Source: Lachnospiraceae bacterium MD335 (GTDB lineage Bacteria > Bacillota > Clostridia > Lachnospirales > Lachnospiraceae). Taken from it: a stretch of DNA of 64,000 nucleotides. How positions within the stretch are numbered: the first letter of the stretch is position 1; each line of letters opens with the position of its first letter. The translations under genes and the position numbers were made by a program. The stretch lies in the NCBI GenBank assembly GCA_000403335.2, contig KE159617.1, positions 787,757-851,756 on the forward strand. Direction: 5' to 3'. Below are positions 28,811 to 37,389 of the stretch, one piece after another. The notes under the pieces are model-generated. The model did no database searches, had not been told where the DNA came from, and saw nothing but the letters and a program-made list of their open reading frames with translations.

Positions 28811-29536
28811 ATGTCAATGATTACAACACCACATATTAACGCGGAGGCAGACGCTTTTGGAAAGACGGTTCTGATGCCGGGAGACCCGCTGCGCTCGAAA
28901 TTTATTGCGGAGAATTTTTTGGAGAATGCGCAGCTTGTAAATAATATCAGAGGAATACAGGGCTATACGGGCGCCTATAAAGGAACGAAGGTGAGTGTTA
29001 TGGCAAGCGGCATGGGAATGCCGACGACAGGAATTTACACGTATGAGCTGTTCAACTTTTTCAACGTGGATAATATTATGCGGATTGGTTCAACAGGCGC
29101 AATGCAGGAGCACGTGCATGTGCGCGACATTGTGATTGGCATGGGGGCATGTACCAATTCAAACTATGCAAGCCAGTACGGACTTGGCGGTACGTTTGCG
29201 CCGATTGCAAGCTATCCGCTGATGAAAGAGGCGATTGCGCAGGCTGATGCAGCCGGGGCAAACTATCACGTGGGAAATATCCTTTCGTCAGATGTGTTTT
29301 ATAATGACAGCAAGGACGCGAATGCAGGCTGGCAGAAGATGGGCGTGCTCTGCGCGGAGATGGAGGCTGCGGCGCTCTATATGAACGCGGCGCGCTGCGG
29401 TAAAAATGCGCTTGCAATCCTTACCGTTTCGGACAGTCTTGTAACCGGTGAGGAAACGACTGCCGAGGAGCGGCAGAATTCCTTTACACAAATGATGGAG
29501 ATTGCGCTGAATACAGCCGTAAATATTGAAAAATAA
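28811..29536 (+). CDS. deoD: Purine-nucleoside phosphorylase, DeoD type
   Basis: The 241-residue hexameric nucleoside phosphorylase cleaves purine (deoxy)nucleosides with phosphate to salvage bases. TPHINAEADAFGKTVLMPGDPLR at the N-terminus (phosphate-binding), RIGSTGAM, the MEMEAAAL-type EMEAAALY segment and VSDSLVTGE, with the catalytic aspartate, are diagnostic. The start is ATG 28811 with GGAGG 8 nt upstream. It lies between ispF and cysE without an obvious functional partner. Confidence 0.96.
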   Translation: MSMITTPHINAEADAFGKTVLMPGDPLRSKFIAENFLENAQLVNNIRGIQGYTGAYKGTKVSVMASGMGMPTTGIYTYELFNFFNVDNIMRIGSTGAMQEHVHVRDIVIGMGACTNSNYASQYGLGGTFAPIASYPLMKEAIAQADAAGANYHVGNILSSDVFYNDSKDANAGWQKMGVLCAEMEAAALYMNAARCGKNALAILTVSDSLVTGEETTAEERQNSFTQMMEIALNTAVNIEK

Positions 29537-29558
29537 CATTTGTCAGAAGGAATGCAAA

Positions 29559-30248
29559 ATGGGACTGATTAAAAATATCAAAAATGAAATCAAGGTCATT
29601 CGGGAGCGTGATCCGGCAATTCACTCCAATATGGAGGTTTTTCTCTATCCGAGTTTTAAGGTTATGCTCCATTACAGGGTAGCGCACAGGCTGTACAAGA
29701 ACGGACACTTTTTCCTTGCAAGGTGGATTTCGCAGCGCGCCGTCAGAAAGACGGGGATTGAAATTCACCCGGGAGCCACGATTGGGGAAAACTTTTTTAT
29801 CGACCACGGAAACGGCGTAATTATCGGAGAGACGGCCGTTGTGGGAAACAATGTCACGCTCTATCAGGGCGTGACGCTTGGCGGTACGGGAAAGGAACAC
29901 GGCAAGCGCCACCCGACAATCGGTGACAATGTGATGATCAGTGCCGGTGCAAAGGTGCTCGGTTCTTTTCAGGTGGGCGAAAATTCCAAAATCGGCGCGG
30001 GAAGCGTAGTGATTGAGGAGGTGCCGCCAAACTGTACGGTAGTCGGCGTGCCGGGCAGAGTAGTTCGGCACAACAATCAGAAGTTAGTCCGCGAAGACTT
30101 AAATCAGGTTGATCTTCCTGATCCCGTAAATGAGGACATCCGGACGCTGCAATACGAAAATTCACAGCTGGCAAACCGGATTATTGAGCTTGAAAAAGAG
30201 ATGAAACAATTACGTAAAACAATGGAAAATACAGATGGAAATACATAA
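29559..30248 (+). CDS. cysE: Serine O-acetyltransferase
   Basis: The 229-residue enzyme acetylates serine with acetyl-CoA, the first step of cysteine synthesis. An N-terminal helical part (RERDPAIHSNMEVFLYPSFK) is followed by a left-handed beta-helix of hexapeptide repeats from about residue 70, with IDHGNGVIIGETAVVG and GGTGKEHGKRHPTIG carrying catalytic histidines. A charged C-terminal helix ends the protein. AGAAGGAA lies upstream of the chosen ATG. It precedes cysS, an arrangement conserved from Bacillus, coupling cysteine synthesis to tRNA charging. Confidence 0.94.
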   Translation: MGLIKNIKNEIKVIRERDPAIHSNMEVFLYPSFKVMLHYRVAHRLYKNGHFFLARWISQRAVRKTGIEIHPGATIGENFFIDHGNGVIIGETAVVGNNVTLYQGVTLGGTGKEHGKRHPTIGDNVMISAGAKVLGSFQVGENSKIGAGSVVIEEVPPNCTVVGVPGRVVRHNNQKLVREDLNQVDLPDPVNEDIRTLQYENSQLANRIIELEKEMKQLRKTMENTDGNT

Positions 30249-30251
30249 ATA

Positions 30252-30296
30252 AAACGAACAAGTTCGTTTGGGAAATTCGTGCCCCGGCACAAATTT
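30252..30296 (+). repeat. Paired hairpins between cysE and cysS
   Basis: AAACGAAC/GTTCGTTT form a perfect 8-bp hairpin with a 2-nt loop at 30252-30269. A second, imperfect hairpin (AAATTCGTGCC and GGCACAAATTT) follows at 30273-30296. The arrangement of two short hairpins before a ribosome-binding site is the same as at the other intergenic elements in this window. I see no T-box motif here, although cysS is a frequent T-box target. Confidence 0.55.
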
Positions 30297-30326
30297 GCGG
30301 ACTTTGAAAGGAGTAAAGCGACAAAA

Positions 30327-31748
30327 ATGGAAAACAGATTATCCTTTTACAATACACTTACCAAAAAGGTAGAGCAGTTTATTCCGAATGAGGACGGGAA
30401 GGTAACAATGTATACTTGCGGACCCACCGTCTATCACTTTGCACACATCGGAAACCTGAGAAGTTATATTATGGAGGATTTGCTGGAAAAGACGCTGCGC
30501 TATATCGGTTATGACGTGAAACGCGTTATGAATATTACCGATGTGGGGCATTTGTCAAGCGATGCGGATACAGGCGAGGATAAGATGCTAAAGGGCGCAA
30601 AGCGTGAGCATAAGTCCGTCATGGAAATCGCCAAATTTTATACGGATGCGTTTTTTAGCGACTGCAAAAAGCTCAATATCAAGACGCCTGATGTGGTGGA
30701 GCCTGCGACCAACTGTATTGCGGAGTTTATCCATATGATTACGGCGCTGCTTGAAAAAGGATATGCGTATGAAAGCGGCGGAAACATTTATTTTGACACA
30801 TCAAAGTTAAACGATTATTATGTATTTTCGAGTCAGAGCGAGAAAGAGCTTTTGGTCGGCGTGCGCGATGATGTGGAAGAGGACGCCAACAAGAAAAATA
30901 AGAGCGATTTTGTGCTTTGGTTCACAAAGTCAAAGTTTGACGCGCAGGAATTAAAATGGGATAGCCCGTGGGGCATGGGGTATCCCGGCTGGCATATTGA
31001 GTGCTCGTGCATCAGCATGAAGCATTTGGGCGAGTATATGGATATTCACTGCGGCGGCGTGGACAATATTTTCCCGCACCACACAAATGAGATTGCGCAG
31101 AGTGAGGCTTATGTAGGGCATAAGTGGTGCAATTATTGGTTTCATGTGCACCATTTAAACGATAAATCCGGCAAAATGAGCAAGTCAAAGGGGGATTTCC
31201 TTACGGTATCCCTTTTGGAAAAAAAGAACTATAATCCCTTGGTATACCGCTTTTTCTGTCTTCAGTCGCATTACAGGAAGCCGTTGGAGTTTTCCTTTGA
31301 GGTGCTTGATAATATGAGTGCGGCGTACGACAAGCTTGTGAAAAAAATCGGGACCCTTGACAAGGAGGGAGCAGTTGATAAAGAGAAATTTGACTTGTAC
31401 AGAAGAAAGTTTGAGGACGCGCTCTGTGACGATTTGAACTCGTCAATGGCAATTACCGTACTTTATGACATGCTCAAAGACGAGATGTCAGACGCGACAA
31501 AGCATGCGCTTGCACAAAGCTTTGACGCGGTGCTTTCGCTTGACCTTACGACGGCGCATGCCGCAAAGGAGGCGGACAGTACAGTGGATGCCGCGCTTGA
31601 GGCGTATGTGCTTGCAAAAATTGAGGAGCGCAAGGCGGCAAAGAAAGAGAAGGATTTTGCAAAGGCAGACGCAATCAGAAACGAGCTTTTGGAAAAAGGC
31701 ATTGCGCTTGAGGATACGCGCGAGGGCGTGAAGTGGAAAAAAATTTAA
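30327..31748 (+). CDS. cysS: Cysteinyl-tRNA synthetase
   Basis: CysS is a 473-residue class Ia synthetase that charges tRNA-Cys. The HIGH-type motif is FAHIGNLR, the KMSKS loop is GKMSKSKG, and the zinc ligands include C in YTCGPTVY, the WHIECSC motif and the downstream histidine region HHTNEIAQSEA. The C-terminal anticodon-binding part is normal. GGAG lies 13 nt upstream of the chosen ATG, slightly long. It is followed by mrnC, rlmB and sigH in the order conserved in Firmicutes. Confidence 0.97.
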   Translation: MENRLSFYNTLTKKVEQFIPNEDGKVTMYTCGPTVYHFAHIGNLRSYIMEDLLEKTLRYIGYDVKRVMNITDVGHLSSDADTGEDKMLKGAKREHKSVMEIAKFYTDAFFSDCKKLNIKTPDVVEPATNCIAEFIHMITALLEKGYAYESGGNIYFDTSKLNDYYVFSSQSEKELLVGVRDDVEEDANKKNKSDFVLWFTKSKFDAQELKWDSPWGMGYPGWHIECSCISMKHLGEYMDIHCGGVDNIFPHHTNEIAQSEAYVGHKWCNYWFHVHHLNDKSGKMSKSKGDFLTVSLLEKKNYNPLVYRFFCLQSHYRKPLEFSFEVLDNMSAAYDKLVKKIGTLDKEGAVDKEKFDLYRRKFEDALCDDLNSSMAITVLYDMLKDEMSDATKHALAQSFDAVLSLDLTTAHAAKEADSTVDAALEAYVLAKIEERKAAKKEKDFAKADAIRNELLEKGIALEDTREGVKWKKI

Positions 31749-31781
31749 GAACTTACAGGAAGGTTGGAAAGGACCATTCAT

Positions 31782-32213
31782 ATGGGAGATATACTTTCGG
31801 AAATACGCGCTTCATTTGGCGGGGGAAAAACGGACCTTAGGACGTATTCTCCGCTCACATTCGCCTATATCGGTGATGCCGTGTTTGAGATTATCATACG
31901 GACAGCGATTGTGGAGCAGGGACAGCGTCCCGCAAACGTACTGCATAAGCATAAGGCGAAAATTGTCTGTGCAAAAACGCAGGCAAAGATGCTTGACGCC
32001 GTTTATGAGGAGTTGAGCGAAGAGGAGCAGGATATTTACCGGCGCGGCAGAAATGCAAAGATTCATTCTATGGCAAAAAATGCAAGCCTTTCGGATTACA
32101 AGAAAGCGACGGGGTTTGAAGCGCTTTGCGGGTATCTTTTTTTAGCGGACAATATGGAACGGGTGATTGTAATTGTAAAAAGGGCGTTGGACCTTGCGGA
32201 GATTGAACTGTAA
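31782..32213 (+). CDS. mrnC: Mini-ribonuclease 3
   Basis: The 143-residue RNase III-like catalytic domain, without a double-stranded RNA-binding domain, matures 23S rRNA ends in Firmicutes. The signature LTFAYIGDAVFEI carries the metal-binding aspartate, and the second acidic motif lies in FEALCGYLFL. The preferred start is ATG 31782 (GAAAGGA 8 nt upstream); a TTG 18 nt earlier is in frame. It sits between cysS and rlmB, as in Bacillus. Confidence 0.95.
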   Translation: MGDILSEIRASFGGGKTDLRTYSPLTFAYIGDAVFEIIIRTAIVEQGQRPANVLHKHKAKIVCAKTQAKMLDAVYEELSEEEQDIYRRGRNAKIHSMAKNASLSDYKKATGFEALCGYLFLADNMERVIVIVKRALDLAEIEL

Positions 32214-32225
32214 AAGGAATAAGGT

Positions 32226-32978
32226 ATGAGATACGAAGAATTTACGATAGAGGGCAGAAATGCCGTGATAGAGGCGTTTCGTGCAGGAAAACCGATTGAT
32301 AAGCTTTTTATACTGGATGGGGCGCAGGACGGACCAATTCAGACGATTAAGCGTGAGGCAAGAAAGCATGACACGATTGTTAAGTTTGTGACAAATGAGC
32401 GTCTTGACCAGTTGAGCGAGACGGGAAAGCATCAGGGTGTGATTGCATACACGGCAGCATACGAGTATGCGCAGGTGGAGGATATTCTCGCCGCGGCGCG
32501 GGAAAAAAACGAGCCGCCCTTCGTGATACTGCTTGACAATATTGAGGACCCCCACAATTTGGGAGCGATTATCCGAACCGCAAATCTTGCAGGTGCGCAC
32601 GGCGTGATTATTCCAAAAAACCGTGCCGCAGGGCTGACTGCGACGGTGGCAAAGGCATCCGCGGGCGCATTGAATTACACGCCCGTGGCAAGAGTGACGA
32701 ATCTTTCCAAGACAATGGAGGATTTGAAAAAAGAGGGATTGTGGTTTGTGTGCGCGGATATGGACGGCACTTCCATGTATCAGCTTGATTTGAAGGGAGC
32801 AATCGGACTTGTCATCGGAAATGAGGGGGAAGGCGTGGGACGGCTTGTAAAAGAGCGGTGCGATTTCGTCGCTTCCATTCCGATGAAAGGGGACATTGAT
32901 TCCCTGAACGCATCGGTGGCGGCAGGCGTGCTTGCCTATGAGATCGTGAGGCAGCGGCATTCTTTATGGGGAGGATGA
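32226..32978 (+). CDS. rlmB: 23S rRNA (guanosine-2'-O)-methyltransferase, TrmH/RlmB family
   Basis: The 250-residue SPOUT methyltransferase has an N-terminal substrate-binding domain (EGRNAVIEAFRAG) and a C-terminal knotted SAM-binding domain with VILLDNIEDPHNLGAIIRTA, GLVIGNEGEGVGRLV and IPMKGDIDSLNASVAAG. It methylates a 23S rRNA guanosine (G2251 in E. coli numbering) at the ribose. Its stop is one nucleotide before the sigH GTG, and the sigH ribosome-binding site lies inside its 3' end, so the two are translationally coupled. Confidence 0.94.
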   Translation: MRYEEFTIEGRNAVIEAFRAGKPIDKLFILDGAQDGPIQTIKREARKHDTIVKFVTNERLDQLSETGKHQGVIAYTAAYEYAQVEDILAAAREKNEPPFVILLDNIEDPHNLGAIIRTANLAGAHGVIIPKNRAAGLTATVAKASAGALNYTPVARVTNLSKTMEDLKKEGLWFVCADMDGTSMYQLDLKGAIGLVIGNEGEGVGRLVKERCDFVASIPMKGDIDSLNASVAAGVLAYEIVRQRHSLWGG

Positions 32979-32979
32979 A

Positions 32980-33615
32980 GTGACGGAAAAATATAAAGGA
33001 CTATCAGACGAGGAGCTGATTGACCGGCTGCGGCAGGGCGAAAACGGAATTACGGATTTTATTATGGACAAGTACAAAAACCTTGTACGCAAAAAAGCGA
33101 AATCCATGTACATCTTAGGCGCGGATAATGACGACCTGATACAGGAGGGCATGATTGGGCTGTTTAAGGCGATACGGGATTATGACGCGGGGCGCGACGC
33201 AAACTTTTATACATTTGCCGATTTGTGTATTTCAAGACAGATGTACAATGCAGTACAGGCTTCAAGACGGGAGAAGCATGCGCCGCTTAACACCTATATA
33301 TCGCTGTATGCGAGCATGGCGGAGCCAGAGAGCGACGAGCGGGGAACGCAGCTTGTGAACATTCTTGTGTCAGAGGTGGAAACGGACCCCGAAAAACTGT
33401 TTATCGACAAGGAAAACGTGGCGCATATTGAGGCGATTATCGATAAGGAACTAAGCGGTTTTGAAAAGCAGGTGCTTGACTTGTATCTTACGGGAATGCG
33501 TTATTCCCAAATCGCAAAGGTACTCGCAAGAGATGAAAAATCGACCGATAATGCGCTGCAGCGGCTCAAAGCAAAGCTGCGCCGTGCCGTAGACTACAAA
33601 AAAGACAGAAAGTAA
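32980..33615 (+). CDS. sigH: RNA polymerase sigma factor SigH (Spo0H)
   Basis: The 211-residue sigma-70-type factor directs early sporulation and transition-phase genes. Region 2 reads DDLIQEGMIGLFKAIRDYD and continues FYTFADLCISRQMYNAVQ. Region 4 has YSQIAKVLARDEKSTDNALQRLK. The start is GTG at 32980 with GGGGAGGATGA upstream. The cysE-cysS-mrnC-rlmB-sigH order is the standard Firmicute arrangement; yacP, often between rlmB and sigH, is missing. Its presence suggests an organism descended from spore formers, but does not prove sporulation. Confidence 0.94.
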   Translation: MTEKYKGLSDEELIDRLRQGENGITDFIMDKYKNLVRKKAKSMYILGADNDDLIQEGMIGLFKAIRDYDAGRDANFYTFADLCISRQMYNAVQASRREKHAPLNTYISLYASMAEPESDERGTQLVNILVSEVETDPEKLFIDKENVAHIEAIIDKELSGFEKQVLDLYLTGMRYSQIAKVLARDEKSTDNALQRLKAKLRRAVDYKKDRK

Positions 33616-33635
33616 AATAGAAAGTAAGACAACAA

Positions 33636-35264
33636 ATGAATGATAAATATGAGGCAAAATACGATGTATTGAAAAAATATTTTGGCTACGATTCCTTTCG
33701 AAGCGGGCAGGAAACGGTGATTGATGCGGTTTTAGACGGTCAGGACGCGTTTGGCATTATGCCGACGGGAGCGGGGAAATCGATGTGTTATCAAATTCCC
33801 GCATTGATGCTTTCCGGCATTACCTTAGTGATTTCGCCGCTGATCAGTCTGATGAAGGATCAGGTGGCGGCGTTAAATCAGGCAGGTGTGTATGCGGCAT
33901 ATCTCAACAGCTCGCTGACGCAGGGACAGTATTTGAAAGCGCTCCAATTTGCAAAAAACGGAAAATATAAGATTATTTATGTGGCTCCGGAGAGACTGCT
34001 TACGGAGTCTTTTCTTGATTTTGCCGTGCATGCCGATATTTCATTTATCAGCGTGGACGAGGTGCACTGTGTTTCACAGTGGGGGCAGGATTTTAGGCCA
34101 AGTTATTTAAAAATCGTGGATTTTGTGCAGAAGCTGAAAAAACGTCCCGTGCTTGGCGCGTTTACGGCGACAGCGACGGCAGAAGTGCGCAATGATGTCA
34201 TGAAAATATTACAACTGAAAGACCCGAAAATTGTGACGACAGGTTTTGACCGGGAAAACCTTTCTTTTTTTGTGAAACATGCAAAGGACCGGAAAGCTGC
34301 CCTTTTTGCCATTTTGCGCGAGCATTATGACGAGAGCGGGATTATCTACTGCATCACGAGAAAGCTTGTCGAGGAAGTATATGGACTGCTTGCTGACAGG
34401 GGCATTGAGGCGGCAAAATACCATGCGGGTATGACGGACGAGGAGCGGGTGCGCAATCAGGATGCGTTTACTTCGGACAGGGTGCGTATTATGGTTGCGA
34501 CAAATGCGTTCGGAATGGGAATTGACAAGCCCGACGTACGGTTTGTCATTCATTACAATATGCCGAAAAATATGGAAAGCTATTATCAGGAGGCGGGACG
34601 TGCGGGACGCGACGGAGAAAAATCAGCATGTTATTTAATCTACAATCCGCAGGACGTGCATACAAACCGGTATTTTATCGAAAATAACCGTGAGAATGAG
34701 GAACTGGATAAAGTGCAGCTGGAGCAGGTTTTGGAAAAAGACAGGGAACGGCTCAAACAAATGACATTTTACTGTCATACAAGGTACTGCTACAGGAAAT
34801 ATATGCTTAATTATTTTGGGGAGAAGGCGGATTCCTTTTGCGGAAACTGCGGGAACTGTCTGAAACAGCTTGAAGCGCAGGAATATCAGCAGATGTTGGA
34901 TAAAAACCCGCTGTACGATGCGAAGGTGAAACTGAAGAAGCCGCAGCCGGTAAAAAGACCGTCCTCCCAAAATCCCAAACTTTATGACAGCCTGCGCCTG
35001 CTTCGAAACAGGCTTGCCAAAGAAAGCAGTGTGCCGGCATATGTGATTTTTACGGATAAAACGATAAAGGAAATGAGTATGTATCTGCCAATGAATAAAG
35101 AGCAGATGATGCAGATTAGCGGTGTGGGCGAGGTAAAATATGAGAAGTACGGAGCGCGGTTTTTGGCGGAAATCAAACGTTACAGGAGCGAGGAGCACAT
35201 TGATGAAACTGCCGTGACGGCGCATGCAAAGATAAGATTTTCATCGGATCACAGGGAGAATTAG
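33636..35264 (+). CDS. recQ: ATP-dependent DNA helicase RecQ
   Basis: The 542-residue 3'-5' SF2 helicase functions in recombination repair. Walker A is MPTGAGKSMCYQ, the box II is DEVH (in ISVDEVHCVSQWG), and motif VI is YYQEAGRAGRDG. A zinc-binding domain contains C-x-n-C with FCGNCGNC at about residue 405. The C-terminal HRDC domain follows at about residues 455-525. It is shorter than E. coli RecQ and has a compact winged-helix region, as in many clostridial RecQ proteins. It starts 20 nt after sigH. Confidence 0.94.
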   Translation: MNDKYEAKYDVLKKYFGYDSFRSGQETVIDAVLDGQDAFGIMPTGAGKSMCYQIPALMLSGITLVISPLISLMKDQVAALNQAGVYAAYLNSSLTQGQYLKALQFAKNGKYKIIYVAPERLLTESFLDFAVHADISFISVDEVHCVSQWGQDFRPSYLKIVDFVQKLKKRPVLGAFTATATAEVRNDVMKILQLKDPKIVTTGFDRENLSFFVKHAKDRKAALFAILREHYDESGIIYCITRKLVEEVYGLLADRGIEAAKYHAGMTDEERVRNQDAFTSDRVRIMVATNAFGMGIDKPDVRFVIHYNMPKNMESYYQEAGRAGRDGEKSACYLIYNPQDVHTNRYFIENNRENEELDKVQLEQVLEKDRERLKQMTFYCHTRYCYRKYMLNYFGEKADSFCGNCGNCLKQLEAQEYQQMLDKNPLYDAKVKLKKPQPVKRPSSQNPKLYDSLRLLRNRLAKESSVPAYVIFTDKTIKEMSMYLPMNKEQMMQISGVGEVKYEKYGARFLAEIKRYRSEEHIDETAVTAHAKIRFSSDHREN

Positions 35265-35305
35265 TTACTGTTAAGCGGTTATACCGTGTTTTCAGGAAAA
35301 AATCA

Positions 35306-35335
35306 TTGTATTATTTTGGTAAGATGTATTATGAT
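35306..35335 (+). promoter_or_regulatory. Possible sigma-A promoter upstream of the DUF3048 gene
   Basis: TTGTAT (35306-35311) and TATGAT (35330-35335) are separated by 18 nt, lying 50 nt upstream of the coding start. The match is fair, not perfect. Confidence 0.5.
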
Positions 35336-35384
35336 AGAATATGAGGAGCAATGCAACAGAAACAGAAATGGAGGATTTTTAGCA

Positions 35385-36524
35385 ATGAGAGGAAAAAGAT
35401 GGATTCAGAAGATAACGGCGGCAGCGCTTGCGGCAGCAGTGGCAGTATCGCTTTCGGGTACAGGCTTTGCGAAGGAGACAGTGGTATATGCGGCGGAGGA
35501 AGCCGCACAGGCGGCTGTGCCGCAGGTTTTACCGCAGCCGACACCCGAGGAGGCTTATGCGGCCGCAGGATTTGTCAGAAGTGTGTATACAAACGAGTGG
35601 ATACCCGCAGAGCAGGCGGGCGTCAGACCCATTGCAGTCATGATGCCGACCGACAGGATAGCGCAGCCTTCCTATGGTATCAGCAATGCCAAGATTTTGT
35701 ATGAGATTATGGAAGAGGGCGAGATTTCAAGGCAGATGGCAATCATTGACGATTGGACAGGGCTTCCAAAAATCGGAAACGTGAGAAGCTGCCGTGCTTA
35801 TTATCTGCCCGAGGCTACGGAATGGGACCCGATTTTGGTCCATTTTGGCGGCGTTGTCTATATGAAGGACAGAATAACGGCGCCTGATATAAACAATATT
35901 ACCGGGGCGCAGCAGTACGGTGTCGCCGGAGGAACGCCGGGAGCTGAAGCGTTTTTCAGGACGACGGACAGAAAAGCGCCGCACAACGCATATACGAGCG
36001 CACCGGGCATTGTCAATGCATGCGCGCAGCTTGGCTATCCGTTGAACATAAGGCAGGGTGTTTATAATCCAAAGCATTTTACATTTGCCCAGGGCATTAA
36101 TACACTGGAACAGTACGGCGCGGCGGCAGCAACGGCAAATGCCATTGATTTGTCGCAGATTTATACGTACACAAAGAGCGCGTTCGTCTATAATCCTGCG
36201 GACGGTTTGTACTATAAATCCATTCATGGAAAACCGCAGACGGACGGCTTGAACGGAGAACAGCTTAAATTTGCAAATGTCATTGTACAGAATACAAAGT
36301 GGGTACGTTTGGATGATAAGGGATACCTTGCTTTTCAAAATATTGACAACACGGAGGACGGCTATTATTTTACAAAGGGTAAGTGTATCCATGTAACATG
36401 GCAGAAAATGGGCGATTATCTGCCTACCGTTTACTATGACGATTTCGGAAACGAGATACAGTTAAATGAAGGGAAAACTTATATTGCGGTAGCGCAAAAA
36501 GGAAGATCGGTGCTTTATAATTAG
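35385..36524 (+). CDS. Secreted DUF3048-domain protein (YerB-like)
   Basis: The 379-residue protein begins with a signal peptide (about residues 1-32; KITAAALAAAVAVSLSG core ending in an A-x-A type site) and no lipobox cysteine. The DUF3048 domain follows, with RPIAVMMPTDRIAQPSYGI, YEIMEEGEISRQMAI and NVRSCRAYY. The C-terminal part binds the usual YerB C-terminal domain region. DUF3048 proteins are common in Firmicutes, and their function is not established. GGAGG lies 10 nt upstream of ATG 35385. The next gene follows 19 nt downstream. Confidence 0.88.
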   Translation: MRGKRWIQKITAAALAAAVAVSLSGTGFAKETVVYAAEEAAQAAVPQVLPQPTPEEAYAAAGFVRSVYTNEWIPAEQAGVRPIAVMMPTDRIAQPSYGISNAKILYEIMEEGEISRQMAIIDDWTGLPKIGNVRSCRAYYLPEATEWDPILVHFGGVVYMKDRITAPDINNITGAQQYGVAGGTPGAEAFFRTTDRKAPHNAYTSAPGIVNACAQLGYPLNIRQGVYNPKHFTFAQGINTLEQYGAAAATANAIDLSQIYTYTKSAFVYNPADGLYYKSIHGKPQTDGLNGEQLKFANVIVQNTKWVRLDDKGYLAFQNIDNTEDGYYFTKGKCIHVTWQKMGDYLPTVYYDDFGNEIQLNEGKTYIAVAQKGRSVLYN

Positions 36525-36543
36525 GCAGAAATGGGAGAGTGTT

Positions 36544-37365
36544 ATGAAATTTGAACAGATAAAGGTGGATGTAAAGGATGCAGTGAAAGCGCGGCTTTCG
36601 CTCTATATACAGGAGAGTTATCCGCAAATGTACGGTGACAGGAAACGTCCGGTCATATTGATTTGTCCGGGCGGCGGCTATGAGCATATATCTGTCCGGG
36701 AAGGGGAGCCGATTGCTTTTCAGTTTCTTGCGGCAGGCTGTCACGCAGCGGTTCTTCAGTACGACGTTGTGGGCGACGGCATGGAGCATCCGCTGCCGAT
36801 TATGGAGCTTGCGTGGGCAGTTTCATATCTTCGGGAACATGCGGACGCGTATGCAATTGACCGGGATAAAGTGATCGTGGCAGGCTTTTCCGCAGGCGGT
36901 CATTTGGCGGCAAGCCTTGGATGCTTTTGGGACAGGCAGTGGCTTTCGGATTTGGTGTGCATGAGCAAAAGCTGTTATAAGCCCAATGGGCTGATTTTGG
37001 CATATCCGGTGATTACGTCGGGTGAACACGCTCATGAACCGTCGTTTGCGCGTCTGATGGGAAAACATGCATCGGCGGGACTGACTGCGCTTTTAAGTCT
37101 TGAAAATCAGGTGACGGATAAGGTGCCGCCGGTATTTATGTGGCACACCTGTGAGGATGCTTCCGTACCGCTTGAAAATTCACTTTTATTCGCCAAGGCG
37201 TTAAGGGAGGCAGGCGTAAGCTTCGAGTATCATGTATTTCCGCACGGCATTCACGGGCTTTCCCTTGCCACGCAGGAGACGACGATGCTTGACAAGAATG
37301 CGGTGGAGCCGCAATGTGAACAGTGGGTTTCGCTTTGTATGAACTGGATGAAATACAACGTATGA
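36544..37365 (+). CDS. Alpha/beta hydrolase (BD-FAE/acetyl-esterase type)
   Basis: The 273-residue enzyme looks like a cytosolic carbohydrate or xylan acetyl esterase of the BD-FAE group. CPGGGYEHIS forms the oxyanion region, the nucleophile serine is in AGFSAGGHLAAS, the acid is probably in TCEDASVP, and the histidine in FPHGIHG. There is no signal peptide. It may remove acetyl groups from imported sugars; the adjacent sugar-binding-type lipoprotein 24 nt downstream is consistent with this but not proof. Confidence 0.88.
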   Translation: MKFEQIKVDVKDAVKARLSLYIQESYPQMYGDRKRPVILICPGGGYEHISVREGEPIAFQFLAAGCHAAVLQYDVVGDGMEHPLPIMELAWAVSYLREHADAYAIDRDKVIVAGFSAGGHLAASLGCFWDRQWLSDLVCMSKSCYKPNGLILAYPVITSGEHAHEPSFARLMGKHASAGLTALLSLENQVTDKVPPVFMWHTCEDASVPLENSLLFAKALREAGVSFEYHVFPHGIHGLSLATQETTMLDKNAVEPQCEQWVSLCMNWMKYNV

Positions 37366-37389
37366 TATGGATTTAAGGAGAAGCCGCCT

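Noticed and set aside
30249-30326. T-box riboswitch before cysS
   Set aside because: The 78-nt gap is too short for a T-box, and no T-box consensus or specifier loop is visible.
32142-32960. A 272-codon minus-strand frame under rlmB
   Set aside because: Antisense to a conserved gene in an operon, with shadow-like composition.
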